Assembly (NCBI RefSeq): GCF_019749955.1
Contig: NZ_JAIEPC010000008.1
Coordinates: 1 to 64,000 of the forward strand
Origin: Sphingomonas sp.
GTDB lineage: Bacteria > Pseudomonadota > Alphaproteobacteria > Sphingomonadales > Sphingomonadaceae
Reading direction: 5' to 3'
Length of the DNA: 64,000 nucleotides
Shown piece by piece: positions 41,689 through 49,829 of the stretch (position 1 is its first letter; each line of letters starts with the position of its first letter). Position numbers and translations under genes: made by a program. Under the pieces are notes generated by a model, which saw only the letters and a list, made by a program, of their open reading frames with translations, did not search any database and was not told where the DNA came from.

Positions 41689-42984
41689 ATGCTCGAAATT
41701 GCCCCGTCTCTATCGGCTTCATTGCCGGTACTCGCGCCGGTCGCCTCCGCCCCCGCGCCGGTCGTGGCCGTGCCTGGCGATTTTGCGCGTGCGCTCGCCG
41801 ATGCGAGCGCCGATGCGGTTCCGGCAAGCGACCGGCAAGATCTTGCCGCCCCCGGCAAAACCGCGCTTGCCGCTTTGCCGGGCACGGCGCCTGCCGATGC
41901 CAAGCCTGGATCGACGCCGGTGTCGCGTGTGCTGCCGACCAAGCCCGCCCCGGTCGATCCCGTGCTGCTCACGCCAGCGCCGGACGCTGATCGCGCGCCG
42001 ACCGGCGACGAAGCTACGACTGCCGACGACACCACGCCGGACCAGCCGCTGGGGCAGCCGGTATCGGGCTATCTGAGCGTTGTGCTGCTACCGCCGGTGG
42101 CCACTGCCGGTGGCGGTGGCGCCGCCGACGCAGCGCCCATCGTGCAGGAGATCGCGATTGCGGCGCCCGCCACGTTGCCCCGCTTGCCTTTGAAGGGCGC
42201 ACCCGCCGACGTCGATCCGGTCGCGCCAAAGCCGGTGACCCTGACCGAGCCGCCGGTGTCGCGTCGCTTGTCGCTCAAGCTTGATCCGTCGATCGAGGTG
42301 ATCGATGCCGGGCGTGCCGCGGCAACGGCGCTCGCCGACCAGCCGCCCGTCGCGCGCCCCGCGCTCAAGCTCGTCACGCGCGACTTGCCGCCGACCGTTC
42401 CCTTGTCGGCCAAGCCCGAGGGAGTGGTGGCGAGCGGCACGCCCCAGCCCGCCGTGCATGCGTTTGCCCGCGCGATTGCGTTGGCGCAGGCCAAGCCGAC
42501 CCGGATCGAAGCGCCCACCGATATCACCGACATTACGACCGCCGCGCAGGCAATCGCGGTCGGCGATGCGCGGCCCGTCGTGCTCGCACCGCGCGCGCTC
42601 GACACCACCCGCGAAGACTGGCCGCAGCGGCTGATCGACCGGGTCGACGCCGCGCGCGATGCTGCGAACGCCGCCGATACCCGCATTCGGCTGGTGCCCG
42701 AAGCGCTCGGCAAGATCGACATTGCGCTGCGCCAGAATGGCGAGACGCTTCACGTCCATTTCACCGCGGATCAGGCCGCGACGCGCGATCTGCTCAGCCA
42801 AGCGCAGCCGCGTCTCGCCGAACTCGCCGAGGCGCGCGGGCTGCGGTTGGGGCAAACCGGCGTCGATGGCGGCAGCAGCGATCAACCGCGCCGCCAACCG
42901 GTCGTCAGCGCGCCGGTCGCTAACCCTTCGGCAAGGGCGATCACGGCAGAACAAATCTCAGCGTCCGACGATCGGATCGCGTGA
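41689..42984 (+). CDS. fliK: Flagellar hook-length control protein FliK
   Basis: FliK (431 residues) is the secreted hook ruler. The first 300 residues are Ala/Pro/Val-rich and low in complexity. The C-terminal substrate-switch domain is clear: EDWPQRLIDRVDAARDAANAADTRIRLVPEALGKIDIALRQNGETLHVHFTADQAATRDLLSQAQPRLAELAEARGLRLGQ. ATG 41689 is used instead of the upstream TTG at 41668. A perfect CGGCAA palindrome lies inside its early coding region. Confidence 0.92.
   Translation: MLEIAPSLSASLPVLAPVASAPAPVVAVPGDFARALADASADAVPASDRQDLAAPGKTALAALPGTAPADAKPGSTPVSRVLPTKPAPVDPVLLTPAPDADRAPTGDEATTADDTTPDQPLGQPVSGYLSVVLLPPVATAGGGGAADAAPIVQEIAIAAPATLPRLPLKGAPADVDPVAPKPVTLTEPPVSRRLSLKLDPSIEVIDAGRAAATALADQPPVARPALKLVTRDLPPTVPLSAKPEGVVASGTPQPAVHAFARAIALAQAKPTRIEAPTDITDITTAAQAIAVGDARPVVLAPRALDTTREDWPQRLIDRVDAARDAANAADTRIRLVPEALGKIDIALRQNGETLHVHFTADQAATRDLLSQAQPRLAELAEARGLRLGQTGVDGGSSDQPRRQPVVSAPVANPSARAITAEQISASDDRIA
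41833..41848. promoter_or_regulatory. Intragenic FlbD-type palindrome in fliK
   Basis: CGGCAAGATCTTGCCG is a perfect 16-bp palindrome, with CCGGCAAAACCGCGCTTGCCG right after it. It lies about 180 bp downstream of the fliK sigma-54 promoter; Caulobacter ftr sites can also lie downstream of their promoters. Confidence 0.55.
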
Positions 42985-43016
42985 CATCGACATCATAGCA
43001 TCAAGGGGAAAACAAC

Positions 43017-43655
43017 ATGGCCAAGGCAAGTGCGAAGGACGAAGTGGTTGAAGGCGAGGCGCCCAAGAAAAAGAAGGGCGGCATGATGAAGATCGTCCTG
43101 CTCGTCGTCGGTGTGCTGGTGCTCGTCGGCGGCGGCGTCGCGGGCGGGCTTTATGCCATGCAGTCGGGGCTGATCGGCGGCGGCGCGCATGCGGCTGAGC
43201 CGACCTATGACAAGCCCAAACTGGTCCCCAAGAGCGAAGAAAAGCGCGTCAGCGCGACCGGCGGCGGCGAAGGCGGCCACGGCGAAGGCGGCGGCAGCGC
43301 GAGCAGCCACGGGCCGATGGGGGCGGGCGGCGATAAATTCGCCTCGACCTATTACACGATGGAGAAGGAATTCACGTCGAACCTGAAGGACAGCGTCCAC
43401 TTCGTCCAGGTCGGGATCGCGATTTCGACGCCTTATGACGAGCGCGTCATCGAATCGCTCAAGACGCATGAAATCGCGGTGCGCTCGGCGGTGCTGCTCG
43501 CGCTCGGCGATGCGACCGAGGACCAGGTGTTCACGGTGCAGGGCAAGCGCGCGCTGCAGATCCATCTCGCCCATGCGATCAACGCCGTGCTCAAACAAAA
43601 AGAGGGCTTTGGCGGCGTTGGTAACGTCTACTTTACCAATTTCGTTGTTCAGTGA
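43017..43655 (+). CDS. fliL: Flagellar basal body protein FliL
   Basis: FliL (212 residues) is a single-pass inner-membrane protein around the stators. A Lys-rich cytoplasmic N-terminus (EAPKKKKGGMMK) precedes one helix (IVLLVVGVLVLVGGGVAGGLYAM). A Gly/Ser/His-rich linker (about 80-103) leads to the periplasmic domain with EFTSNLKDSVHFVQVGIAIS and the C-terminal GVGNVYFTNFVVQ. AAGGGGAAAA is the ribosome binding site. The next gene follows in the same frame after one stop and one codon. Confidence 0.95.
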   Translation: MAKASAKDEVVEGEAPKKKKGGMMKIVLLVVGVLVLVGGGVAGGLYAMQSGLIGGGAHAAEPTYDKPKLVPKSEEKRVSATGGGEGGHGEGGGSASSHGPMGAGGDKFASTYYTMEKEFTSNLKDSVHFVQVGIAISTPYDERVIESLKTHEIAVRSAVLLALGDATEDQVFTVQGKRALQIHLAHAINAVLKQKEGFGGVGNVYFTNFVVQ

Positions 43656-43658
43656 GAC

Positions 43659-44618
43659 ATGGTTAACGAGGCTTCAGATTTGGCGACCGCATCCGATCGC
43701 CGCACGCGTGACCGCGCGGGGCCGCTGATCGCGCGCACCGCTGTGCTCGGGCAGCAGAATCTGAACCCGTTCGGCGACTTGCACACGCTCCAGCATCTGT
43801 CGGCGCTGTTTGCGCGGTCGATGCGGGGCGTGTTCGAGCCGCTGCTGCGTCGCGAGCTGCGCGTCTGGGCCGAACCGCTCGTGGTCCAGCGCTTCGCCGA
43901 TTACCGTGCCGAGCGCCCCGAAGCGCTGTCCGCCTGGCTGCCGCTGGTCATGGCGCCCACCCCGGGGCGGGCGATGCTGATCGCGGACGGCAAGTTCGTG
44001 CTCGAACTGCTCGACCTGTTCTTCGGCGGCAATGGCGATGCGCCGCATCCGATGCCGAGTGAATTCTCGCCTGCAGCTGAAGCGATGATCGTTCGGCTCG
44101 GCGGCATGATCGCCCCGCCGTTGAAGGCCGCGTGGGAACCGCTCGCGCGGATCGACTTTACCCCCGGCAATCCCGAATCAAACCCGGCGATGCTGGCAAG
44201 CTTCGACGCCGATGATGCGGTGATCGTCACGCGCTTTGGCATTTCGGCGGGGACGGCCAAGCCGACTTTCCTTGATCTTATCTACCCCGTTGCAGCGCTC
44301 AAGCCGCATGCGCCGCAACTGACCGGCAAGGTCGTCAGCCGCACCGCCGAGCCCGACCCAGCGTGGCGCACCAGCCTGACCCGCGCCGTGATGGGCGTGC
44401 GCTTTCCGGTGCGCTCGGTGCTCGACGAGCCCGTCATTTCGCTCGCGCGGCTGATGGACTTGCAGGCGGGCGACGTCATCCCGATCAGCTTCGGCGTCGA
44501 TGTGCCAGTGATGGTCGGCAACGACCGGCTCGGGCTCGGCACCGTCGGCACCGCCAACGGGCGGGCCGCGATCAAGATTACGCAATTGGCATTCAAGGAC
44601 GAAGGGGATTTCGAATGA
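43659..44618 (+). CDS. fliM: Flagellar motor switch protein FliM
   Basis: FliM (319 residues) is the C-ring protein that normally receives CheY-P. The middle domain has LFARSMRGVFEPLLRRELRVWAEP, AMLIADGKFVLELLDLFFGGNGD (the GGxG motif) and FSPAAEAMIVRLGGMIAPPLKAAW. The C-terminal SpoA domain is SLARLMDLQAGDVIPISFGVDVPVMVGNDRLGLGTVGTANGRAAIKI. The N-terminus (MVNEASDLATASDRRTRDRAG) has no LSQxEIDALL-type CheY-binding peptide. An in-frame TGA just upstream rules out an earlier start. It overlaps fliN by ATGA. Confidence 0.92.
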   Translation: MVNEASDLATASDRRTRDRAGPLIARTAVLGQQNLNPFGDLHTLQHLSALFARSMRGVFEPLLRRELRVWAEPLVVQRFADYRAERPEALSAWLPLVMAPTPGRAMLIADGKFVLELLDLFFGGNGDAPHPMPSEFSPAAEAMIVRLGGMIAPPLKAAWEPLARIDFTPGNPESNPAMLASFDADDAVIVTRFGISAGTAKPTFLDLIYPVAALKPHAPQLTGKVVSRTAEPDPAWRTSLTRAVMGVRFPVRSVLDEPVISLARLMDLQAGDVIPISFGVDVPVMVGNDRLGLGTVGTANGRAAIKITQLAFKDEGDFE

Positions 44619-44911
44619 ACGACCTGACCGGCGGATTCCCCGTCGACGGCGCGGTGGCGGCCAATTTCCGGCTGCTGCAGGACGTCGATGTCAAGCTGAC
44701 CGTCGAAATCGGATCGACCAGCCTCTCGCTGCGCGAATTGCTCGCGCTGGGCGAAGCGAGCGTGATCGAGCTCGACCGCCAAGCCAATGATCTGCTCGAT
44801 GTTTTCGTCAACGGCACGCTCATCGGGCGCGGCGAAGTGGTGACGGTCGGCGAACGTTTCGGCGTGCGCATGACCGAGCTGGTGAGCCCCGAAAAGCGCG
44901 CGAGCCGCTGA
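44615..44911 (+). CDS. fliN: Flagellar motor switch protein FliN
   Basis: FliN (98 residues) completes the C-ring. The SpoA domain is plain: LLQDVDVKLTVEIGSTSLSLRELLALGEASVIELDRQANDLLDVFVNGTLIGRGEVVTVGERFGVRMTELVSP. The track merges it into a longer ORF at 44363; the ATG at 44615 overlaps the fliM stop. Confidence 0.96.
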   Translation: MNDLTGGFPVDGAVAANFRLLQDVDVKLTVEIGSTSLSLRELLALGEASVIELDRQANDLLDVFVNGTLIGRGEVVTVGERFGVRMTELVSPEKRASR

Positions 44912-44913
44912 TC

Positions 44914-45168
44914 ATGATGTGGGAATATATCCTGAAGCTGGCAGTGATGTTGCCCTTGGTGTGCGGGCTGATGATCGGCTCGCTTTATCTGTGGCGCCGC
45001 CTCCAGGATCGCATTCCCGGCCAGTCGGGTGACCGGATGCTCGTCGTCAAGGAAACGATGATGGTATCGACGGGCGTCAAGCTCGCGGTGCTTGAGTTTG
45101 AGGGGCGCAAGCTGCTGGTTTCGGTCGGGCGTGGGGGCGTGACGCTGATCGACCGGGGGGACAAATAA
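44914..45168 (+). CDS. fliO: Flagellar biosynthesis protein FliO
   Basis: FliO (84 residues) assists FliP assembly. It has one helix (ILKLAVMLPLVCGLMIGSLYLW) and a small basic cytoplasmic domain: MLVVKETMMVSTGVKLAVLEFEGRKLLVSVGRGGVTLI. Size, topology and the fliN-fliO-fliP order support it. Its stop overlaps fliP by one base. Confidence 0.9.
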   Translation: MMWEYILKLAVMLPLVCGLMIGSLYLWRRLQDRIPGQSGDRMLVVKETMMVSTGVKLAVLEFEGRKLLVSVGRGGVTLIDRGDK

Positions 45169-46037
45169 TGGCGATCGTCCGCCGTCTGGGCGACACCGCC
45201 CGCCCGAGCCTGTTCCGTGAGGCGACACCGCCGCGCAAATCCTATCCCGGTCGCTGGGTGATCGTGCTGCTGGCGATTGTCGCCGCGCTGATCATCGCCA
45301 ATCCGGCCTTTGCCCAAGCCGTTCCCGCGCCCGCCGCCCCGGCGGCGCCCGGCGTCGGCGATGCCGTCGACCGCGCGCTGGGGGACCTTGGCGGCGGTGG
45401 CAAGGCACCGCTCGCGCTGAGCTTGCAAGTCCTCATCATCATGGGGCTGCTGTCGATCCTGCCCGGCATCCTGCTGATGATGACCAGCTTCACGCGGATC
45501 ATCATCGTGCTGTCGCTGCTGCGTCAGGCGCTGGGGCTTCAGCAGACACCGCCCAACCAGGTGCTGATCGGCCTGTCGCTGTTCCTGTCGTTTTTTGTGA
45601 TGGCACCGACAATCGACGCGATGAACAAGACCGCGATCCAGCCCTATGCCGAAGGGCGCATCGGCGCGACCGACATGATCAAGACCGCCGCCGTGCCGCT
45701 CCACAGCTTCATGCTGAAGCAGACCCGCAAGAAGGACATTGCGCTGTTCGCGCAGATCGCCAAATCGGGGCCTTATGCCAATGCGGCTGACGTGCCTTAT
45801 TCGGTGCTGCTGCCGTCCTTTGTGACCAGCGAGCTCAAGACTGCGTTCCAGATCGGGTTCCTGATTTTCCTGCCCTTCATCGTCATCGATCTGATCGTCG
45901 CGTCCGTGCTGATGTCGCTCGGCATGATGATGGTGTCGCCGACGATTATTTCGCTGCCGTTCAAGCTGTTGCTGTTCGTCCTCGTCGACGGCTGGGCATT
46001 GGCGATGGGCAGTCTTGCCAATAGTTTCATGAGGTAG
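45168..46037 (+). CDS. fliP: Flagellar export pore protein FliP
   Basis: FliP (289 residues) forms the export gate core with FliQ and FliR. A signal-like first helix (WVIVLLAIVAALIIANPAFAQA) follows a long basic N-terminus. The signature LQVLIIMGLLSILPGILLMMTSFTRIIIVLSLLRQALGLQQTPPNQVLIGLSLFLSFFVMAP is unmistakable. FQIGFLIFLPFIVIDLIVASVLMSLGMMMVSP closes the family pattern. Confidence 0.97.
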   Translation: MAIVRRLGDTARPSLFREATPPRKSYPGRWVIVLLAIVAALIIANPAFAQAVPAPAAPAAPGVGDAVDRALGDLGGGGKAPLALSLQVLIIMGLLSILPGILLMMTSFTRIIIVLSLLRQALGLQQTPPNQVLIGLSLFLSFFVMAPTIDAMNKTAIQPYAEGRIGATDMIKTAAVPLHSFMLKQTRKKDIALFAQIAKSGPYANAADVPYSVLLPSFVTSELKTAFQIGFLIFLPFIVIDLIVASVLMSLGMMMVSPTIISLPFKLLLFVLVDGWALAMGSLANSFMR

Positions 46038-46044
46038 CGCCGCG

Positions 46045-46314
46045 ATGGACAGCCAATATTTCCTTACCGTCGCGCACGAAGCTTTGTGGGTGCTGGCACT
46101 TGCCGCCGCCCCGATCCTGATCCCGGCTTTGCTGTCGGGCCTGATCCTCGGCATGGTGCAGGCCGCCACGTCGATCAACGAGCAGACGCTGACATTCGTG
46201 CCCAAACTCGTCGTGGTCGCGGTGTCGCTGCTGATCTTCGGCGGGATGATCCTGGGCCTGCTCAGCGATTTCACGATCGGGGTGTTCGAGCGGATCCCGG
46301 ATCTGGTGAAATGA
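46045..46314 (+). CDS. fliQ: Flagellar export pore protein FliQ
   Basis: FliQ (89 residues) has two membrane helices: ALWVLALAAAPILIPALLSGLILGMVQAATSINEQTLTFVPK and LVVVAVSLLIFGGMILGLLSDF. QAATSINEQTLTFVPK is diagnostic. A palindromic repeat separates it from fliR. Confidence 0.96.
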   Translation: MDSQYFLTVAHEALWVLALAAAPILIPALLSGLILGMVQAATSINEQTLTFVPKLVVVAVSLLIFGGMILGLLSDFTIGVFERIPDLVK

Positions 46315-46327
46315 TTGCGCAGTTGAA

Positions 46328-46445
46328 TCCCTCTCCCACTGGGAGAGGGAGGGAGCGCCGTAGGCGCGGAAGGGTGAGGGTGACTTCACTGCCGCAGACA
46401 CCCTCATCCGGCGCCGCGCGCCACCTTCTCCCAGAGGGAGAAGGG
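46328..46445. repeat. Palindromic repeat inside the fliQ-fliR junction, family B
   Basis: CCCTCTCCCACTGGGAGAGGG begins it and CCTTCTCCCAGAGGGAGAAGGG ends it; GCGCGGAAGGGTGAGGG pairs with CCCTCATCCGGCGCCGCGC in the middle. It resembles a widespread Gram-negative dispersed palindromic element. Its end GGGAGAAGGG lies just before the fliR ATG. Confidence 0.8.
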
Positions 46446-46448
46446 TAG

Positions 46449-47222
46449 ATGTTGGGCTTCGGCCTCTCGATAGAACCGCAGCTCTGGGCTTTGCTGTTCG
46501 TGATGATCCGCGTCGGCGCGACGTTCATTGCAGCGCCCGTGTTCGGTGCGGTGTCGGTGCCGTTGCAGGTGAGGATCGCGCTATCGGGGGCTATCGGCGT
46601 GCTGGTGCTCGGCACGCATAACGTCACCCCGCCGCCGCAGATTTTTGCGCTTTCAACCTTCCTTGCCGTCGCCGCTGAAGCGCTCGTCGGGCTCGCGATC
46701 GGCTTCGTGCTCCAGATCGCCTTTGCCGCGCCTTTGCTCGCGGGCGAACTCATCGGCAATTCGATGGGGATTGGCTTTGCGTCGGCCATCGATCCACAAA
46801 ATGGCCGCTCGTCGACCGCGCTCGGCATGTTCATGTCGACCCTGCTGACGCTCCTCTTCCTGTCGGTGAACGGGCATCTGATGCTCGTCGAGCTGATCGT
46901 CAAAAGCTATGACGCGCTGCCGCCGGGTCATGCCTGGCTGGCGGCCAAGCAGTTCCGCGATATCGCGATGTTCGGCGGCTATGCCTTTTCGGCCGGGTTC
47001 CTGCTCGCGCTGCCGGTCGGCTTTCTGCTGCTGTGCCTCAACCTCGTCGTCGGCATGTTGTCGCGCTCGGCGCCCGCGCTCAACCTGTTCGCGGTTGGTT
47101 TGCCGATGAGCCTTGCGGTCGGCGTCGTCGCGCTGGCCTTCGCCTTTCCGGCAATGGGCGATTACATGATCGTCATCGTGCGCGAAGGCCTTGCGGCGGC
47201 ACAAAGCCTGGTGCTCGGCTGA
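46449..47222 (+). CDS. fliR: Flagellar export pore protein FliR
   Basis: FliR (257 residues) has about six membrane helices. LWALLFVMIRVGATFIAAPVFGAVSVPLQVRIALSGAIGVLV, GLAIGFVLQIAFAAPLLAGELIGNSMGIGFASAIDPQNG and NLVVGMLSRSAPALNLFAVGLPMSLAVGVVALAF are typical. Its Shine-Dalgarno (GGAG or AGAAGGG) belongs to the preceding repeat. The TGA overlaps the flhB ATG. Confidence 0.95.
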   Translation: MLGFGLSIEPQLWALLFVMIRVGATFIAAPVFGAVSVPLQVRIALSGAIGVLVLGTHNVTPPPQIFALSTFLAVAAEALVGLAIGFVLQIAFAAPLLAGELIGNSMGIGFASAIDPQNGRSSTALGMFMSTLLTLLFLSVNGHLMLVELIVKSYDALPPGHAWLAAKQFRDIAMFGGYAFSAGFLLALPVGFLLLCLNLVVGMLSRSAPALNLFAVGLPMSLAVGVVALAFAFPAMGDYMIVIVREGLAAAQSLVLG

Positions 47223-48358
47223 TGGCGGAGGATTTTGGCGACAAGACAGAAGCCCCAACAGCCAAGCGCAAAAAGGACGCGTTTGACGAAGGCCAACTTC
47301 TTCGCAGCCGTGAATTCGCGACCGCGCTGACCGTGCTGGCAGGGATCGGCTGGTTCGCGTTGTTCGGGCCTGACCTGTTCAAGGCCTGCGCCGGGTTGAT
47401 GGTCGCGAGCTTCCAGTTCGGATCGGGCGATGTCGATGATTTCCAGCCGCTGCGCCCGCTCGCCGCCGCCGGATGGGCCATCGCACCGTCGGTGATCGCG
47501 CTGCTGGTGATTGCGTTCGTCGCGGCGATCCTGAGCCAGGCCGGGCTTGGCGCGATTGCCTTTAACGGCAAGCTGATCGCGCCCAAGGCGTCGCGCATCA
47601 ATCCCGGCTCGGGTCTCAAACGCATCTTCGGCCCGACGGGGTGGATCGAACTCGGCAAGTCGCTGCTCAAGGTCATTCTGCTCGGGTCGATCGGCTATTA
47701 CATGCTGACGCACATCGCCGCGCAGTCGATCGCGCTGGTGTCGACCGATGTGCGCGCGAGCGTGGCATCGCTTGGCGGGATGCTGACCGGGGTGCTGTTC
47801 GCGATGGCGGGCGGCCTCGTCATCATCGCGATGGTCGATGTGCCGGTGCAAATGATCCAGCTCTTCCAGAAATTGCGCATGTCGAAGCAGCAAGTGAAGG
47901 ACGAGCACAAGGAAACCGAAGGCAACCCGCAGGCCAAGCAAGCCCAGCGCCAGGCCCGCCACGACATCGCCAAGCGCAACATGCGCAAAGCCGTCGCGAG
48001 CGCCGATGTCGTGCTGACCAACCCGACCCACTTTTCGGTCGCGCTGCGTTATGATCGCGGCAAGGATCAGGTGCCGGTGGTCGTGGCCAAGGGGCGTGGC
48101 GAGATCGCGCTCGCGATCCGCGAACTGGCCGCTGAATCACGCGTGCCGATGCTCGAATATCCGATGCTCGCGCGCGCGCTCTACTTCACCAGCCGCGAGG
48201 GCCAAGAGATTCGCGACGACCTGTATCAGGCGATTGCGACCGTGCTGGCGTTCGTTTTCGGGCTCACCGGCACCGCTGGCGCAACGCCGCCCGCCATCGA
48301 TGTACCGCCGACCGCGCGCTTCGACGAAAATGGCGTGAAAATTGCTGAAAACGCCTAA
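47222..48358 (+). CDS. flhB: Flagellar export switch protein FlhB
   Basis: FlhB (378 residues) has four membrane helices and a self-cleaving cytoplasmic domain that switches export from hook to filament substrates. The N-terminus EDFGDKTEAPTAKRKKDAFDEGQLLRSREF is typical. NPTH, the autocleavage site, is at about residues 267-270 (VVLTNPTHFSVALRYDRGKDQVPVVVAKG). The track ORF starts at 47033 inside fliR; the correct ATG overlaps the fliR stop. The fliD promoter overlaps its last codons. Confidence 0.97.
   Translation: MAEDFGDKTEAPTAKRKKDAFDEGQLLRSREFATALTVLAGIGWFALFGPDLFKACAGLMVASFQFGSGDVDDFQPLRPLAAAGWAIAPSVIALLVIAFVAAILSQAGLGAIAFNGKLIAPKASRINPGSGLKRIFGPTGWIELGKSLLKVILLGSIGYYMLTHIAAQSIALVSTDVRASVASLGGMLTGVLFAMAGGLVIIAMVDVPVQMIQLFQKLRMSKQQVKDEHKETEGNPQAKQAQRQARHDIAKRNMRKAVASADVVLTNPTHFSVALRYDRGKDQVPVVVAKGRGEIALAIRELAAESRVPMLEYPMLARALYFTSREGQEIRDDLYQAIATVLAFVFGLTGTAGATPPAIDVPPTARFDENGVKIAENA
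48331..48347 (+). promoter_or_regulatory. Sigma-54 promoter of fliD-fliS
   Basis: TGGCGT-GAAAA-TTGCTG has GG-N10-GC and lies inside the end of flhB. The predicted start is near 48357, about 50 bp before the fliD ATG. Confidence 0.7.
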
Positions 48359-48407
48359 GGATCGGCCGAGCGCGGTCGTTTCTTTGAGATAGGAAAAAGG
48401 GTGCGCC

Positions 48408-49829
48408 ATGGTCGATTCGATCGTCAATACGCTGGGGGCCGGCTCGGGCATCGACATCCCCAGCCTCGTCAACCAGCTGGTCACCGCCAATTTTCAGGCC
48501 AGGAACGGCGCGCTCACCCGCCAGAACAGGACGCTCAGCCAGCAGATTTCGTCGGCGAGCACGCTCAAGAGCGACATCACCAGCTTTGCCGATGGGCTGA
48601 ACACGCTTGCCAAGGGCGGGACGGTGGCGGCGCAGGCGACCAGCTCGGACAGCAGCGTCATCAAGGCGAGCGCGATTTCGGGCGTCAGGCTGTCGGGCGT
48701 GTCGACCCAGCTCGAAGTCCGCCAGCTCGCCCAGGCACAGGCCACCGCGAGCAATCCCTTTGCGAGCCGAACTGCCGCGATTGGCACCGGCACGCTGACG
48801 CTCCAGCTCGGCACCGCCACGACATCGAGCGGCGCGATCACCGGCTTCACCGCCGGGAGTGCCGCTGCCGTCAACATTACGATTGATTCATCGAATTCGA
48901 GCCTGAACAGCATTGCCGCTGCGATCAACGCCGCCAATGCGGGCGTCACCGCGAGCATCATCACCGATTCATCGGGCGCGCGGCTGGCGCTTAAAGGGCA
49001 AACGGGCGAAGCGCAGGCATTCACGCTGACCGCGACCGAAGATGTCGGTGCTGAAGGGCTCGCCGCGCTGAACGTTGGCGTTGGCTCGAGCATCGGCACG
49101 GCGGCGCAGGACGCGATCGTCGCGGTCGATGGTACCGCGCTCAAGCGCTCGACCAACTCGATCAGCGATCTGGTCGACGGGGTGAAGCTAGACTTGGTCT
49201 CCGCAAAGCCCGGCACCACCGTGTCGCTGACCAGCACCACCCCGACCGATACGCTCAAGCAAGTCGTCAACGACTATGTCGCCGCGTTCAACAATCTGCT
49301 CGCCAATGTGAAGGCGCAGACCAACGCGACCGATGGCCCGCTGCGCGGCGATGCGGCGGCGCGCAATTTCGGCGCTGCCTTCGGGCGGCTCAATCTGACG
49401 ACGCTCAGCAACCCGACGGCCAGCGGCGCGCCGCGCTCGCTCGCCGAAATCGGGATCAGCACCAACCGCGACGGCACGATTTCGGTACGTACCGCGCAGC
49501 TCGATGCCGCGCTCAAGAATTTCCCCGAAGCCGTCGAGGCGTTGTTCGCCGATGGCAGCGGCGCGACCGGCGGCGGGCTGGCGGCGGCGTTCAAGTCGAT
49601 CGCCGACAGCGCGACCAGCACGACGATTGGTCTGGGCGCGACGATCGACCGCTACACCAAGCAGCAGGGCAAAATCGCCGAGCAGCAGGACCGCGTGGCG
49701 AGCGAGACCGACAGCTATCGCACGCGGCTGACCAAGCAGTTCAGCAATTCGGACGCGCGCGTGGCGGCGTACAGGCAAACCTCGTCGTTCCTGACGCAGC
49801 AGTTCAAGACCAATACGAGCAATAACTGA
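48408..49829 (+). CDS. fliD: Flagellar filament cap protein FliD
   Basis: FliD (473 residues, HAP2) caps the growing filament. The N-terminus VDSIVNTLGAGSGIDIPSLVNQLVTANFQARNGALTRQNRTLSQQISSASTLKSDITSFADGLNTL matches the family. The mid-part LRGDAAARNFGAAFGRL and the C-terminal ATIDRYTKQQGKIAEQQDRVASETDSYRTRLTKQFSNSDARVAAYRQTSSFLTQQF are standard. AAAAAGGG precedes the ATG. The stop overlaps fliS by one base. Confidence 0.96.
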   Translation: MVDSIVNTLGAGSGIDIPSLVNQLVTANFQARNGALTRQNRTLSQQISSASTLKSDITSFADGLNTLAKGGTVAAQATSSDSSVIKASAISGVRLSGVSTQLEVRQLAQAQATASNPFASRTAAIGTGTLTLQLGTATTSSGAITGFTAGSAAAVNITIDSSNSSLNSIAAAINAANAGVTASIITDSSGARLALKGQTGEAQAFTLTATEDVGAEGLAALNVGVGSSIGTAAQDAIVAVDGTALKRSTNSISDLVDGVKLDLVSAKPGTTVSLTSTTPTDTLKQVVNDYVAAFNNLLANVKAQTNATDGPLRGDAAARNFGAAFGRLNLTTLSNPTASGAPRSLAEIGISTNRDGTISVRTAQLDAALKNFPEAVEALFADGSGATGGGLAAAFKSIADSATSTTIGLGATIDRYTKQQGKIAEQQDRVASETDSYRTRLTKQFSNSDARVAAYRQTSSFLTQQFKTNTSNN

